This document shows, piece by piece, positions 8,127 to 16,123 of a stretch of DNA of 64,000 bases. This DNA comes from Candidatus Saccharimonadota bacterium (GTDB taxonomy: Bacteria; Patescibacteriota; Saccharimonadia; Saccharimonadales; Saccharimonadaceae): assembly GCA_030531645.1 (NCBI GenBank), contig JAUNNB010000003.1:1-64000 (forward strand), written 5' to 3'. The first letter of the stretch is position 1. Each line of letters opens with the position of its first letter. The notes under the pieces were generated by a model that did no database searches, was not told the DNA's origin, and saw only the letters and a list, made by a program, of their open reading frames with translations. A program made the translations under genes and the position numbers.

Positions 8127-10019
8127 TTACTTGTCGACAACTTCGCCTTCAACAGCGTCGTCTTTGTCGTCTGGTTTATCATCAGATTTGTCGTCAGACT
8201 TGGCGTCTTCGGACTGATTCTGATACATCTTAGCGCCGATTGGCATCAAGACATTGTTGAGAGCCGTGGTAGCGTCTTCAAGTTTTTCCTTGTCAGCGCT
8301 TTCATCTTTCAAGATTTCCTTGGCTTCTTCAACAGCCTTCTTGATAGTTTCCTTTTCGTCGTCGGTGATCTTATCGCCTAAGTCATTAGGAAGTTTTTCG
8401 GCCTGATAAATCGTATTTTCAAGGTGGTTGCGAGCATCGATAGCTTCGCGTTTCTTCTTATCTTCATCAGCGTGAAGATCAGCTTCTTTCTGAGCCTTTT
8501 CGATATCATCTTTGCTCATATTGCCAGAGTTCTGGATGGTGATAGATTGCTCTTTGCCAGTTCCCTTGTCCTTGGCAGTAACATTCAAGATACCGTTAGC
8601 ATCGATATTGAAGGTAACTTCAATCTGAGGCACGCCACGAGGAGCTGGAGCGATACCGTCGAGGATGAAGCGACCAAGAGACTTGTTGTCTGCAGCCATT
8701 TCGCGTTCGCCTTGGAGAACGTGGACTTCAACCTGTGGCTGGTTATCAGCAGCGGTTGAGAAGACTTCGGACTTGGATGTTGGAATGGTAGTGTTGCGAT
8801 CAATGAGTGGAGTACGAACGCCGCCCATAGTTTCGATACCGAGGGTAAGTGGAGTAACATCGAGGAGAAGAATATCCTTCACATCGCCCTGGAGAACACC
8901 GCCCTGAATTGCAGCACCGACGGCCACAACTTCGTCTGGGTTGACACCCTGCATTGGCTCTTTGCCGAAGATTTCTTTGACCTTTTCAACAACGGCTGGC
9001 ATACGAGTCATACCACCAACCATCACGATTTCGTTGATATCCTTAGTGTCGAGCTTAGCATCCTTTAATGCCTTGCGGACTGGATCTTCGAGGCGATCAA
9101 TAAGATCTTTGACGAGTTCTTCCATCTTAGCACGAGTCAAAGTATGCTCGAAATGTTTAGGGCCGTCAGCATCGGCGCTGAGGAATGGAAGGTTGATATC
9201 GGTAGAAGTTGCGCTAGAAAGTTCCTTCTTGGCTTTTTCAGCTTCGTCTTTGACACGCTGCATGGCAGCTGCGTCTTTCTTGATATCAATACCGGATTCT
9301 TTCTTAAACTCATCACACAAGTAATTTACGATGATGTTATCGAAATCTTCACCACCAAGGTGAGTATCACCGTTAGTGGACATAACTTCAAAGACACCGT
9401 CACCTAATTCAAGAATGGAAACATCGAATGTACCACCACCAAGGTCGAAGACCACGATTTTCTCGTCGGCGTTCTTTTCGAGACCGTAAGCGAGAGCGGC
9501 AGCGGTAGGCTCGTTAATAATACGCTTTACTTCGAGGCCAGCGATTTTACCGGCGTCTTTAGTAGCCTGGCGCTGTGAATCGTCGAAGTAAGCTGGGACG
9601 GTAATGATAGCTTCGGTGACTTTTTCGCCAAGGAAAGCTTCGGCATCGGCCTTGATTTTGCTAAGGACCATTGCGGAGATTTCTTCTGGAGTATATTCTT
9701 TGTCGTCCATCTCAACAGCAACACCATGTTTACCCTTAACGATTTTGTAAGGCATGATGTCGAGATCTTTTTTGACCTCTGGGTCATCGTACTTACGACC
9801 GATGAGACGCTTAATGCCGTAGATAGTATTCTTTGGGTTGGTCACACGCTGACGCTGAGCGACTTTACCAACAAGGCGTTCGCCTTTCTTTGTGACAGCA
9901 ACAACGGATGGAGTGGTGCGGTCACCTTCTGTGTTTGTAATCACCTCTGGCTTGCCAGCAACCATGTAAGCGAAGGCGCTGTTAGTGGTGCCGAGGTCAA
10001 TACCAATAATTTTGCTCAT
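8127..10019 (-). CDS. dnaK: Chaperone DnaK (Hsp70)
   Basis: ATP-dependent cytosolic chaperone. The 630-aa protein begins [13 protein letters not shown], contains the phosphate-loop [14 protein letters not shown] (about 187-200), the [10 protein letters not shown] segment, the linker [10 protein letters not shown] and a full substrate-binding domain with an acidic Asp/Lys-rich tail ending EGEVVDK. I start at the ATG 10017-10019, preceded by AAAGGAAAC, rather than at an ATG seven codons upstream that would lie inside the CIRCE operator. grpE and dnaJ are not next to it. Heat-shock control is expected through the operator upstream. Confidence 0.98.
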   Translation of the reverse strand: MSKIIGIDLGTTNSAFAYMVAGKPEVITNTEGDRTTPSVVAVTKKGERLVGKVAQRQRVTNPKNTIYGIKRLIGRKYDDPEVKKDLDIMPYKIVKGKHGVAVEMDDKEYTPEEISAMVLSKIKADAEAFLGEKVTEAIITVPAYFDDSQRQATKDAGKIAGLEVKRIINEPTAAALAYGLEKNADEKIVVFDLGGGTFDVSILELGDGVFEVMSTNGDTHLGGEDFDNIIVNYLCDEFKKESGIDIKKDAAAMQRVKDEAEKAKKELSSATSTDINLPFLSADADGPKHFEHTLTRAKMEELVKDLIDRLEDPVRKALKDAKLDTKDINEIVMVGGMTRMPAVVEKVKEIFGKEPMQGVNPDEVVAVGAAIQGGVLQGDVKDILLLDVTPLTLGIETMGGVRTPLIDRNTTIPTSKSEVFSTAADNQPQVEVHVLQGEREMAADNKSLGRFILDGIAPAPRGVPQIEVTFNIDANGILNVTAKDKGTGKEQSITIQNSGNMSKDDIEKAQKEADLHADEDKKKREAIDARNHLENTIYQAEKLPNDLGDKITDDEKETIKKAVEEAKEILKDESADKEKLEDATTALNNVLMPIGAKMYQNQSEDAKSDDKSDDKPDDKDDAVEGEVVDK

Positions 10020-10033
10020 ATTATGTTTCCTTT

Positions 10034-10060
10034 CTAGCACTCGTTAGCGTAGAGTGCTAA
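10034..10060. promoter_or_regulatory. CIRCE operator (HrcA site) of dnaK
   Basis: Arms CTAGCACTC (10034-10042) and GAGTGCTAA (10052-10060) separated by exactly 9 nt match the CIRCE consensus TTAGCACTC-N9-GAGTGCTAA except for one base. It lies between the predicted transcription start and the dnaK ATG, as in other HrcA-regulated genes. HrcA itself is not in this window. Confidence 0.92.
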
Positions 10061-10069
10061 ACTACCTCT

Positions 10070-10098
10070 ATTGTATCAAATTAGCACTCGTATGTCAA
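10070..10098 (-). promoter_or_regulatory. dnaK promoter with a second CIRCE-like half site
   Basis: Reverse-strand TTGACA (10093-10098), 17-nt spacer, TACAAT (10070-10075). The spacer contains a perfect left CIRCE arm TTAGCACTC (10081-10089, plus strand); at N9 spacing the right arm (10099-10107) is degenerate, matching 6 of 9 bases. Confidence 0.85.
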
Positions 10099-10125
10099 GT
10101 CTGCCAATTAAAATTGTCAGACTTG
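10096..10125. repeat. Near-perfect palindrome at the dnaK -35 region
   Basis: 14-bp arms (10096-10109 and 10112-10125) with a single mismatch around AA. One arm contains part of the dnaK -35 box. It could be an operator or a transcript 3' hairpin for mutM; no U-run follows on the mutM side. Confidence 0.7.
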
Positions 10126-10126
10126 T

Positions 10127-10180
10127 CCGGCAGTCGTCGGCGCAACAGAGAGCAAGCTCTCTTGCGCACTCCTATGCCGG
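10127..10180 (-). terminator. Nested hairpin directly after mutM
   Basis: Outer arms CCGGCA (10127-10132) and TGCCGG (10175-10180) enclose an inner hairpin GCGCAA..GAGAG-CAAG-CTCTC..TTGCGC. The outer arm touches the mutM stop codon. No U-tract, so it is probably an RNA 3'-end stabiliser or a Rho-type end rather than a classical terminator. Confidence 0.45.
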
Positions 10181-11032
10181 TCAAAAGCGCTGGCATTCAG
10201 GGCAGATATGCGTGCCACGCCCTGCAACACGAATTTTCTTGATTTCGGTGCCGCAACACGGGCAAGGCTCGCCTTCTCGGCGGAAGACCTGAGCGAATTT
10301 TTCGAGATAATCACCACGTGTGCCATCGGCGCGGACATAAGTAGCCATTGTAGAGCCACCGGAGTTGATAGAGGCATCCATAACTTTGGCGATGTTTGCT
10401 AGGAGGTTTTTGATTTCTGGCTCGGTGAGTGAACCACTTAATCTTTCTGGGTGGATTTTCGTGGCAAAAAGCGCCTCGTCCGCGTAGATATTCCCTACGC
10501 CGGCAATGACGGACTGATCCAGAATTGTAGCCTTGATGCAGGAATTTTTATGGCGATTTAGATTTGTCGTAAATTGTTCTAACGGCATGTCCCAAGGCTC
10601 TGGTGCAAGTTTGGCGATAAACGGATCATCATCGATTTCGGAATTTGGAATTAGTTTCACAAAACCAAATTTGCGTTGATCATTGAAATATAAATGTGTA
10701 CCATCGTTGAACTCGAAAATAACACGAGTCTGCTTGTTCGGAAGTTCGGCAACGAAATTTTCCGAAGGGTGGCCGCCGGCATAACTTTCCTCGCCGCGAT
10801 AAATTAATTGGCCAGTCATACGCAAATGGATCATCATGGTGATACCGTTTGCAAGCTCAATGAGGAGCGCCTTGCCGCGACGGGTGATGCCGACGATTTT
10901 CTGGCCTTCCGTAAGTTCTACTGGACCAACAAAAGATTTCTCGCAGAGAATCTCTGTTTTTACGATAGTTTTTTCGACAATAAATTTAGATAACCCACGT
11001 TTGATTGTCTCTACTTCTGGTAACTCTGGCAT
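10181..11032 (-). CDS. mutM: Formamidopyrimidine-DNA glycosylase (Fpg/MutM)
   Basis: Base-excision repair glycosylase/AP lyase for oxidised purines such as 8-oxoguanine. The 283-aa protein starts MPELPEVETI, so after Met removal Pro is the catalytic N-terminus and Glu follows. The central helix-two-turn-helix segment (GVGNIYADEALF, about 175-186) is present, and the C-terminal zinc finger has two Cys pairs (CPCC and CPEC) in the last 30 residues. Length is usual for the family. A TAAAAT hexamer ends 9 nt upstream of the ATG with no clear Shine-Dalgarno. Confidence 0.97.
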   Translation of the reverse strand: MPELPEVETIKRGLSKFIVEKTIVKTEILCEKSFVGPVELTEGQKIVGITRRGKALLIELANGITMMIHLRMTGQLIYRGEESYAGGHPSENFVAELPNKQTRVIFEFNDGTHLYFNDQRKFGFVKLIPNSEIDDDPFIAKLAPEPWDMPLEQFTTNLNRHKNSCIKATILDQSVIAGVGNIYADEALFATKIHPERLSGSLTEPEIKNLLANIAKVMDASINSGGSTMATYVRADGTRGDYLEKFAQVFRREGEPCPCCGTEIKKIRVAGRGTHICPECQRF

Positions 11033-11050
11033 GATACCTATATTTTACCA

Positions 11051-12508
11051 CTATTTTCTCCTGCGGAAGATTTTGCGAATGAGTTTGATGATGTCTTTAC
11101 GGAATTGATAAATGGCGAAAACTAATCCAACGACCGTTGCGCTCACCACTGCCGTGAGGGCAATGAAAGTTTTGGGGCTGTTTTCGATCTCGCCGAGCTC
11201 CGGAATGTCTAGACTGTGGCTAGCGCCGGTGTTATTTTTAACTTTTACGCAACGATTAGTATCTGGGTTTAACTCGTAGCCGTCTATACAAGTTTTAACT
11301 GTAATATATTCGCCAGTGACCGGATCGTAAGTGACTGTGGTGGTGGAAGTGGAGGATGTCGTAGTGGTGACGAGATTTTTACAACGATTGGTGGCAGGGT
11401 TTAGAAACTGGCCGGTGGGACAGGTCTTGATGGCGGCAGTTTTCGTAGAATTTTTGAGACAGCGATTGGTCTCCGAATTTAGGGTATAGCCATCCACGCA
11501 AGTTTTAACCGTGGTGGTCTCGCCGGTTTCCGGATTGAAAGTGACCGTGGTGATACTCGTGGTAGTTTTGGTGACAGTGACAAGCGTGCGGCAACGATTA
11601 GTTGCTTTGTTTAGAACCTTCCCTTCGGGACAAGTTTTTTCGGGTTTTTCAGCTGGGTTCGCCTGCGAGAGTTCTTCCTTTTCGGCTTCTTCGTCCTGCT
11701 TCTGAGATTCAAAATAAGCCGTGATAATATCGCGTAGTTCCGCATAAGTATCGTCTAAAATATTCGCGACTTTTTCCGTATCAACACCAGTGGAAGATGA
11801 TGTGCTGGGAACAATTTCAAATGGTGCGAGGGCCAAACCGTCTGTAACGAAATGGCCATTTAAGACTGTGGCGGAATCGCTCATAGCCACAAGTTTATCC
11901 GTAGTCCAAGAATCGTAATCTTCTAGGTTTGCAATTTTGCGACAAGAATATTTGCTGGAACTTTCGCGGCTGAGATATTCTTCATCATCGCATTTGGCGT
12001 CTTCTGGAATTAATTTTTTACAAGTGCCAGAATCATACGCATAGCCCGCTTCGCATTTTTCAAATTTGGCATTGTTTGTCACACATTTGCCGGTGGCAAA
12101 ACTAAAGATATATTTGGCGGAGTCTATAATGTCGCATTCAAATTCTTTGCACTTGCCGGTTTCGTCAGCTTTGAAACCATACGGACAGACAATTTTGTCG
12201 CACATATTTTTCTCCGCATTGTAGGCAAAGCCGGTTTTGCAAACTTTAATTTTGTTGCATTTGTGTGTGGTGGGGTTAATATAAGATCCCTCCTCACAAC
12301 CCGTATAGAACTCTTTTGGCGCAACATCTTCTAGCTCAAATTCTGTCGATTCGTTTTGCAACGGAACTGCGCTACCTGCGCCAATGGCATCCTTGATGAT
12401 TTCTCCCGGCGGGCGTTTCACTAGCCCCACCGAGCCAATGATTTGCCCAAAAATTAGCACTATTATATATAGTAATATCGCCCACCTTTTTACGATTTTG
12501 TTTCGCAT
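11051..12508 (-). CDS. Cysteine-repeat surface protein with C-terminal membrane anchor
   Basis: 485-aa exported protein from the ATG at 12506-12508, which has GGAGG four bases upstream. An N-terminal hydrophobic segment (signal or anchor, about 8-30) is followed by about nine short modules of the form CxxGxxxNxxTxxC, for example CPEGKVLNKATNRC and CIDGYELNPDTNRC. Two ~70-residue tandem blocks near the C-terminus each combine two such modules with a Thr-rich, ETGE-type strand. A final membrane helix is followed by a very basic tail. No enzyme signature; a cell-surface stalk or adhesin is the natural guess. Similar Cys pairs suggest disulfides in the mature protein. Confidence 0.82.
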   Translation of the reverse strand: MRNKIVKRWAILLYIIVLIFGQIIGSVGLVKRPPGEIIKDAIGAGSAVPLQNESTEFELEDVAPKEFYTGCEEGSYINPTTHKCNKIKVCKTGFAYNAEKNMCDKIVCPYGFKADETGKCKEFECDIIDSAKYIFSFATGKCVTNNAKFEKCEAGYAYDSGTCKKLIPEDAKCDDEEYLSRESSSKYSCRKIANLEDYDSWTTDKLVAMSDSATVLNGHFVTDGLALAPFEIVPSTSSSTGVDTEKVANILDDTYAELRDIITAYFESQKQDEEAEKEELSQANPAEKPEKTCPEGKVLNKATNRCRTLVTVTKTTTSITTVTFNPETGETTTVKTCVDGYTLNSETNRCLKNSTKTAAIKTCPTGQFLNPATNRCKNLVTTTTSSTSTTTVTYDPVTGEYITVKTCIDGYELNPDTNRCVKVKNNTGASHSLDIPELGEIENSPKTFIALTAVVSATVVGLVFAIYQFRKDIIKLIRKIFRRRK

Positions 12509-12525
12509 GAGGCCTCCTTTTTTAA

Positions 12526-12552
12526 AACACAAAAAGCCCCAAGTAATTGGGG
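12526..12552 (-). terminator. Terminator after exonuclease I (possible attenuator of the next gene)
   Basis: Reverse-strand CCCCAA-TTAC-TTGGGG followed by CTTTTTGTGTTTT. A second hairpin (GCACTTT/AAAGTGC, 12571-12587) lies closer to the upstream gene. A possible promoter (TTGCGC, 17 nt, TATCAT) between them would put the terminator inside the leader of the Cys-repeat protein. Confidence 0.75.
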
Positions 12553-12591
12553 TTACATCTATGATATCGCACTTTTAGAAAGTGCGCAAGA

Positions 12592-14133
12592 TTATTCGTA
12601 ATCACTTGATGCGAGTGACTGATACCAGAGCATTAAGTCTTCTAGGATGCTTTCGTCGACAGCGCGGCCGTCTTTCATTGGCTCGCCGCTTGCAGCAAGA
12701 GCCTGAAGTTTTTCGAGTTCTGAAACGAAGAATTGTTCCTGAGATTTGAGGCGCTCGACACGATATTTTTCCCATTCGGCGAGGTCGGAATCCGAAAGCG
12801 CAGAGCGGAAATTGCGAGCGAGGTAACGTGGGTAAATTTCTTTGAGGCGTTTGTCGGAAAAATTTGGGGTGCAGTTAGCAAAATCACTGGCTTTGGTTTT
12901 TTCGTGAACCTTTATCGATTCTGCACGATCTGCATCACCAGTAAATCCTTCATAAAGTGCACCCTCGGCATATTTTTCAGTGAGACCTTTGAACCGTTCC
13001 TCGCGTTTGGCATTTGCTTCTCTGAGATGCTTAATGAACTCTGGATGCGACTTCAAAATCTCAAGATTTTTTTCGATTTGCTCCTTGGTAAGGCCAATTT
13101 TCTGCCAGCCGGTAGAACCCTTCGGACATGGATTGACCGGGTCGGTTGAATCTTCTTCTGACTCCGCATCAAGCACACCAAGTGGCGAAACGGCTGGGCA
13201 ACGATTGAACGCAAGTTCCTTTACATACGGGCTCCAGCGCCAAGCGGTTTCATATTCGTTGCCATCATTATCGACGCGAGTTTCTGGCTCAAAATTTTTC
13301 TCGGCTTCAAGTAGCTCTTCGAGATTGTAGCGCAAGTCAAAAACGAGAACATTGCCGTTGCGGCCCTCAGTAAGTGGGTAGGCGACGGTGGTATGCATAT
13401 TGCTACTAGGATAACGGCCGGAAGCGTAGACAAATGGCCTGGGACTCGCGAGATTCACCACGGATTTGACGGCGCTCTTATCGCGCATTTTGAAAAGATA
13501 TTCGTAAAGTTTTGGCTGTTTTTCGGAAATTAATTTGGTTACGGAAATGAGGGCCTCAACATCAGAAAGTGCGTCGTGGGCATGCTCGTGAGCGATGCCG
13601 TTTTCTTTTGTGAGAAGCTCAAGACGATTGGTAGGGGTGCCTTTAGCGGAAACCGGCCAAGTAATTCCCTCTGGTCTCAAAGCCCTAGTGAGACGAACGA
13701 CGTCAAGTAGATCCCAGCGGCTGCGGCCGTCGCGCCATTGCCATTCGTATGGATCATAGAAATTGCGCCAGAAAGTATAGCGCATAAATTCATCATCAAA
13801 ACGGACTGAATTATAGCCGACGGCGATAGTGCCTGGAGTAAAGAGTTCATCCATCACGAAACGACAAAATTCAGCTTCCGTGAGACCATCTAACTGGGTA
13901 GATTGCGGGGTGATTTTGGTGACCATAATGGCACCTGGGCTAGGAAGCGTGTCGTCGGTAAGCTTCACAAGGATATTAATAGGGTCGCCAATAGGGTGAA
14001 AATCGAGCGAAGTGCGCTGGCCAGCAAACTGCATAATACGGTCGCTTTTAGGGGAGAGACCGGAAGTTTCGAGGTCGTAGAAAAAGAAAGTTGTATCTGG
14101 AATATCGTCGAAATAGTATTTATCTGGGTCCAT
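12592..14133 (-). CDS. sbcB: Exodeoxyribonuclease I (SbcB/ExoI)
   Basis: 3'-5' single-strand DNA exonuclease of the DnaQ-like DEDD superfamily used in recombination and mismatch repair. The protein shows FFFYDLETSGLSPKSDRI (ExoI motif with D-x-E, about 17-34), GYNSVRFDDEFMRYTFWRN (about 106-124) and the third motif with HDALSDVEA (about 187-195), then the SH3-like and helical ExoI C-terminal domains. 513 aa is slightly longer than the E. coli enzyme. I choose the ATG at 14131-14133 because TATAAT (14140-14145) ends 6 nt before it: a leaderless start. The frame extends 6 codons further upstream through the promoter. Confidence 0.94.
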   Translation of the reverse strand: MDPDKYYFDDIPDTTFFFYDLETSGLSPKSDRIMQFAGQRTSLDFHPIGDPINILVKLTDDTLPSPGAIMVTKITPQSTQLDGLTEAEFCRFVMDELFTPGTIAVGYNSVRFDDEFMRYTFWRNFYDPYEWQWRDGRSRWDLLDVVRLTRALRPEGITWPVSAKGTPTNRLELLTKENGIAHEHAHDALSDVEALISVTKLISEKQPKLYEYLFKMRDKSAVKSVVNLASPRPFVYASGRYPSSNMHTTVAYPLTEGRNGNVLVFDLRYNLEELLEAEKNFEPETRVDNDGNEYETAWRWSPYVKELAFNRCPAVSPLGVLDAESEEDSTDPVNPCPKGSTGWQKIGLTKEQIEKNLEILKSHPEFIKHLREANAKREERFKGLTEKYAEGALYEGFTGDADRAESIKVHEKTKASDFANCTPNFSDKRLKEIYPRYLARNFRSALSDSDLAEWEKYRVERLKSQEQFFVSELEKLQALAASGEPMKDGRAVDESILEDLMLWYQSLASSDYE

Positions 14134-14190
14134 AATTAGATTATAACACATAACAGGGGTGGCACAGGGGTGAAAAAAGCATAAAAACTA

Positions 14191-14249
14191 TTGACTTTTT
14201 AGGGGTTTTGTGGTATAATGGAAGTAATGTGAGGTAATACCGCCTCACA
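14191..14249 (+). promoter_or_regulatory. Promoter and 5' leader hairpin of the 345-aa membrane protein gene
   Basis: TTGACT (14191-14196), 17-nt spacer, TATAAT (14214-14219). The leader opens with hairpin TGTGAGG (14228-14234)/CCTCACA (14243-14249) and ends with GGGGG ahead of the ATG at 14285. The stretch from GCATAAAAA to the -35 region is nearly repeated upstream of the gene at 21351. Confidence 0.85.
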
Positions 14250-14284
14250 GGGAGTATTTATTATCATATAGGGGGTAGAAAAAT

Positions 14285-15322
14285 ATGGTAAAAATAAGTT
14301 CTTTCGCAATTCAATTTAACTGGTGGTTCTTGTTTGCAGCAAGTTTCATCCTGCAGGCATTTATCGTCTGCGCAGTAAGCGTTCTGAAGATTCGGCCGCG
14401 TAACGTTGGTTGGAATCGTAGCGTCTTGGACAACCAAAACAAGATGCAAAACCCGTTTGTGATTTACCACAGAATCGGTGCAACGGCAAAATCGATTATC
14501 GTAACACAGATTGCTACGATATCAGTGATGGCGTTTATCGAGAGCAAACATGGGTTCATGCAGCTCGTTTACAACACGGCCATTGACATGGATTGGAGAG
14601 TTAGAATTTTAATCGTTGCGTTGTCAATTGCGTCGATTTACATCACACTTTGGAAGGAGTTCAAACTCGGCAAAGCTTCCCAGTCTGATGAAGATAACGA
14701 GATTGACCTGGACGAGGTGTCGATGACAAAACTCTTCACGTTCGTGATTATTCCCATCATGATTTTCATGGCGGTAATCCAGCCGGACGAAACGACAACT
14801 TGTTCACTGCTCATCGCATTACTGCTCGCTGGAATAATTTTCAGCAACCACGTGTTTGCACTGATGGCATTCTTGTTCCAACCTATCTGGTATGTGTTTA
14901 TGTTCATGATTGATGTTCCTATCTTGATTGAAACATGCATACACAGAAAAATTGTGAAGGCAAGACAACAGGCAGCAAAACGCAAAGCTCGTCGTGAAGA
15001 ATTCGCAAGGCGCAAAGCTGAGCGTGAACTCGCAGCACAACTCGAGCAGGAAGCTGAAGATCAAAGAGCTCTGGAAATCGTACGCATCGCAAGCGAAGAA
15101 GCTATGGATGAAGAAGAGCTCGGATGTGAAGTAATTCCGTTCGACGCAGACGCAATCGAAAAAAGGCGTAAGCTGATTCAGGATTTCAAGGATAGCCACG
15201 CTCGTGACGACTCCGCTTATTTCCGTCAGGATGATACCGATTATACGGCAAAGCGTATAGACCTCATCGACGAAGATGGCAATCCGAAAGGAACAGCTTC
15301 AACAGGCACCGACCAGAACTAA
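14285..15322 (+). CDS. Unknown membrane protein with charged C-terminal coiled coil
   Basis: No family recognised. 345 aa: about five or six hydrophobic segments in the first ~225 residues (for instance WWFLFAASFILQAFIVCAV, a segment near 105-120, and two close together at about 155-220), then a Lys/Arg/Glu-rich helix of ~50 residues with the EEFARRKAERELAAQLEQ pattern of a coiled coil, and a hydrophilic acidic tail. The topology suggests a membrane domain with a long cytoplasmic coil that binds a partner. It is a single-gene transcription unit with its own leadered promoter and a strong terminator. Confidence 0.75.
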   Translation: MVKISSFAIQFNWWFLFAASFILQAFIVCAVSVLKIRPRNVGWNRSVLDNQNKMQNPFVIYHRIGATAKSIIVTQIATISVMAFIESKHGFMQLVYNTAIDMDWRVRILIVALSIASIYITLWKEFKLGKASQSDEDNEIDLDEVSMTKLFTFVIIPIMIFMAVIQPDETTTCSLLIALLLAGIIFSNHVFALMAFLFQPIWYVFMFMIDVPILIETCIHRKIVKARQQAAKRKARREEFARRKAERELAAQLEQEAEDQRALEIVRIASEEAMDEEELGCEVIPFDADAIEKRRKLIQDFKDSHARDDSAYFRQDDTDYTAKRIDLIDEDGNPKGTASTGTDQN

Positions 15323-15327
15323 AAAAT

Positions 15328-15360
15328 CCCCTCGCAGTTTCATTGCGAGGGGCATTTTTA
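15328..15360 (+). terminator. Intrinsic terminator after the 345-aa membrane protein gene
   Basis: CCCCTCGCA-GTTTCAT-TGCGAGGGG then CATTTTTA. A-rich on the other side, so it can also end the convergent FKBP gene. Confidence 0.92.
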
Positions 15361-15367
15361 TGTCTAA

Positions 15368-16102
15368 TTAATTACTGCTTTGGCTGTAGTAATACATCAT
15401 TGCAGTGTATTGGTATTCAGAATAAAGCTCGTTGTATTCGGTGACTTTTTTCTTGTAATCTTCGTCTGTGTCGATGGCGTAGACGATGTATTTGAGCGGT
15501 GAATTCTCTGCGTTACAAACGGTGGAATTTTCACCATAGGCGAGTTCGCCTGGGATTTCGAGTTTGCGGATACCACCGGCCTTCATACCGACGATACCAT
15601 CACGCCAACCTTGAATGGTGGAGTTGGACTCAGCTTTGTAAGTGCCAATGAATGGGCGCTTCAAAGCAGATGGTTTTTCCCAGTTGTCAAATGAAGAATC
15701 GAAAACTGATTCGTCTGCACACCAACCGATGTAGTAAACAGAATAAACTTCGTCTTCTTTAATTTCGGCGCCAGTACCTTTTACGAGATCCTCTTTTTTG
15801 AGGCCAGCATTATTGGCGGTAGTGGCGTTGAATGACTTGACCTGAGAACGGTATTTGGAAAGAGTGTTGTAAAACTTTTTGGAATACTTTTCGTCGCTAG
15901 AAGCAAGTTCTTCATCCATAGCGGTGAGTTTTTCTTCGTATTCAGCGAGAGTGGCTTCGGCGTCTTGTTCTTTTTTATTAGAATTGTTGCCGTTTAGGAC
16001 GATTAAGGCATAGACTGCAATAGTCGAGATAAGCATAAGACCGGCGATGATACCAATCATCACGCGCTGTTTTGTGGACGTTTTTAGTTCAGATTCGTTC
16101 AT
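15368..16102 (-). CDS. Membrane-anchored FKBP-type peptidyl-prolyl isomerase
   Basis: 244-aa foldase for exported proteins. A short cytoplasmic Lys-containing start precedes a membrane helix (about 13-36), an acidic coiled-coil linker (about 45-90) and an FKBP domain (about 100-215) with YYIGWCADESVFDSSFDN, the WRDGIVGMKAGGIRKLEIPG core and LAYGENS. The domain carries an insertion with Cys residues in CADES and VCNAE that could form a disulfide. GGAGAAGGAAATT precedes the ATG. It follows pheT by 21 nt on the same strand and may be partly co-transcribed. Confidence 0.88.
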   Translation of the reverse strand: MNESELKTSTKQRVMIGIIAGLMLISTIAVYALIVLNGNNSNKKEQDAEATLAEYEEKLTAMDEELASSDEKYSKKFYNTLSKYRSQVKSFNATTANNAGLKKEDLVKGTGAEIKEDEVYSVYYIGWCADESVFDSSFDNWEKPSALKRPFIGTYKAESNSTIQGWRDGIVGMKAGGIRKLEIPGELAYGENSTVCNAENSPLKYIVYAIDTDEDYKKKVTEYNELYSEYQYTAMMYYYSQSSN

Positions 16103-16123
16103 AATTTCCTTCTCCCACCACCG

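Noticed and set aside
6521-8182. Upstream-extended GT-C glycosyltransferase start at 8182
   Set aside because: It would overlap dnaK and its terminator; a leaderless promoter sits 7 nt before the ATG at 8056.
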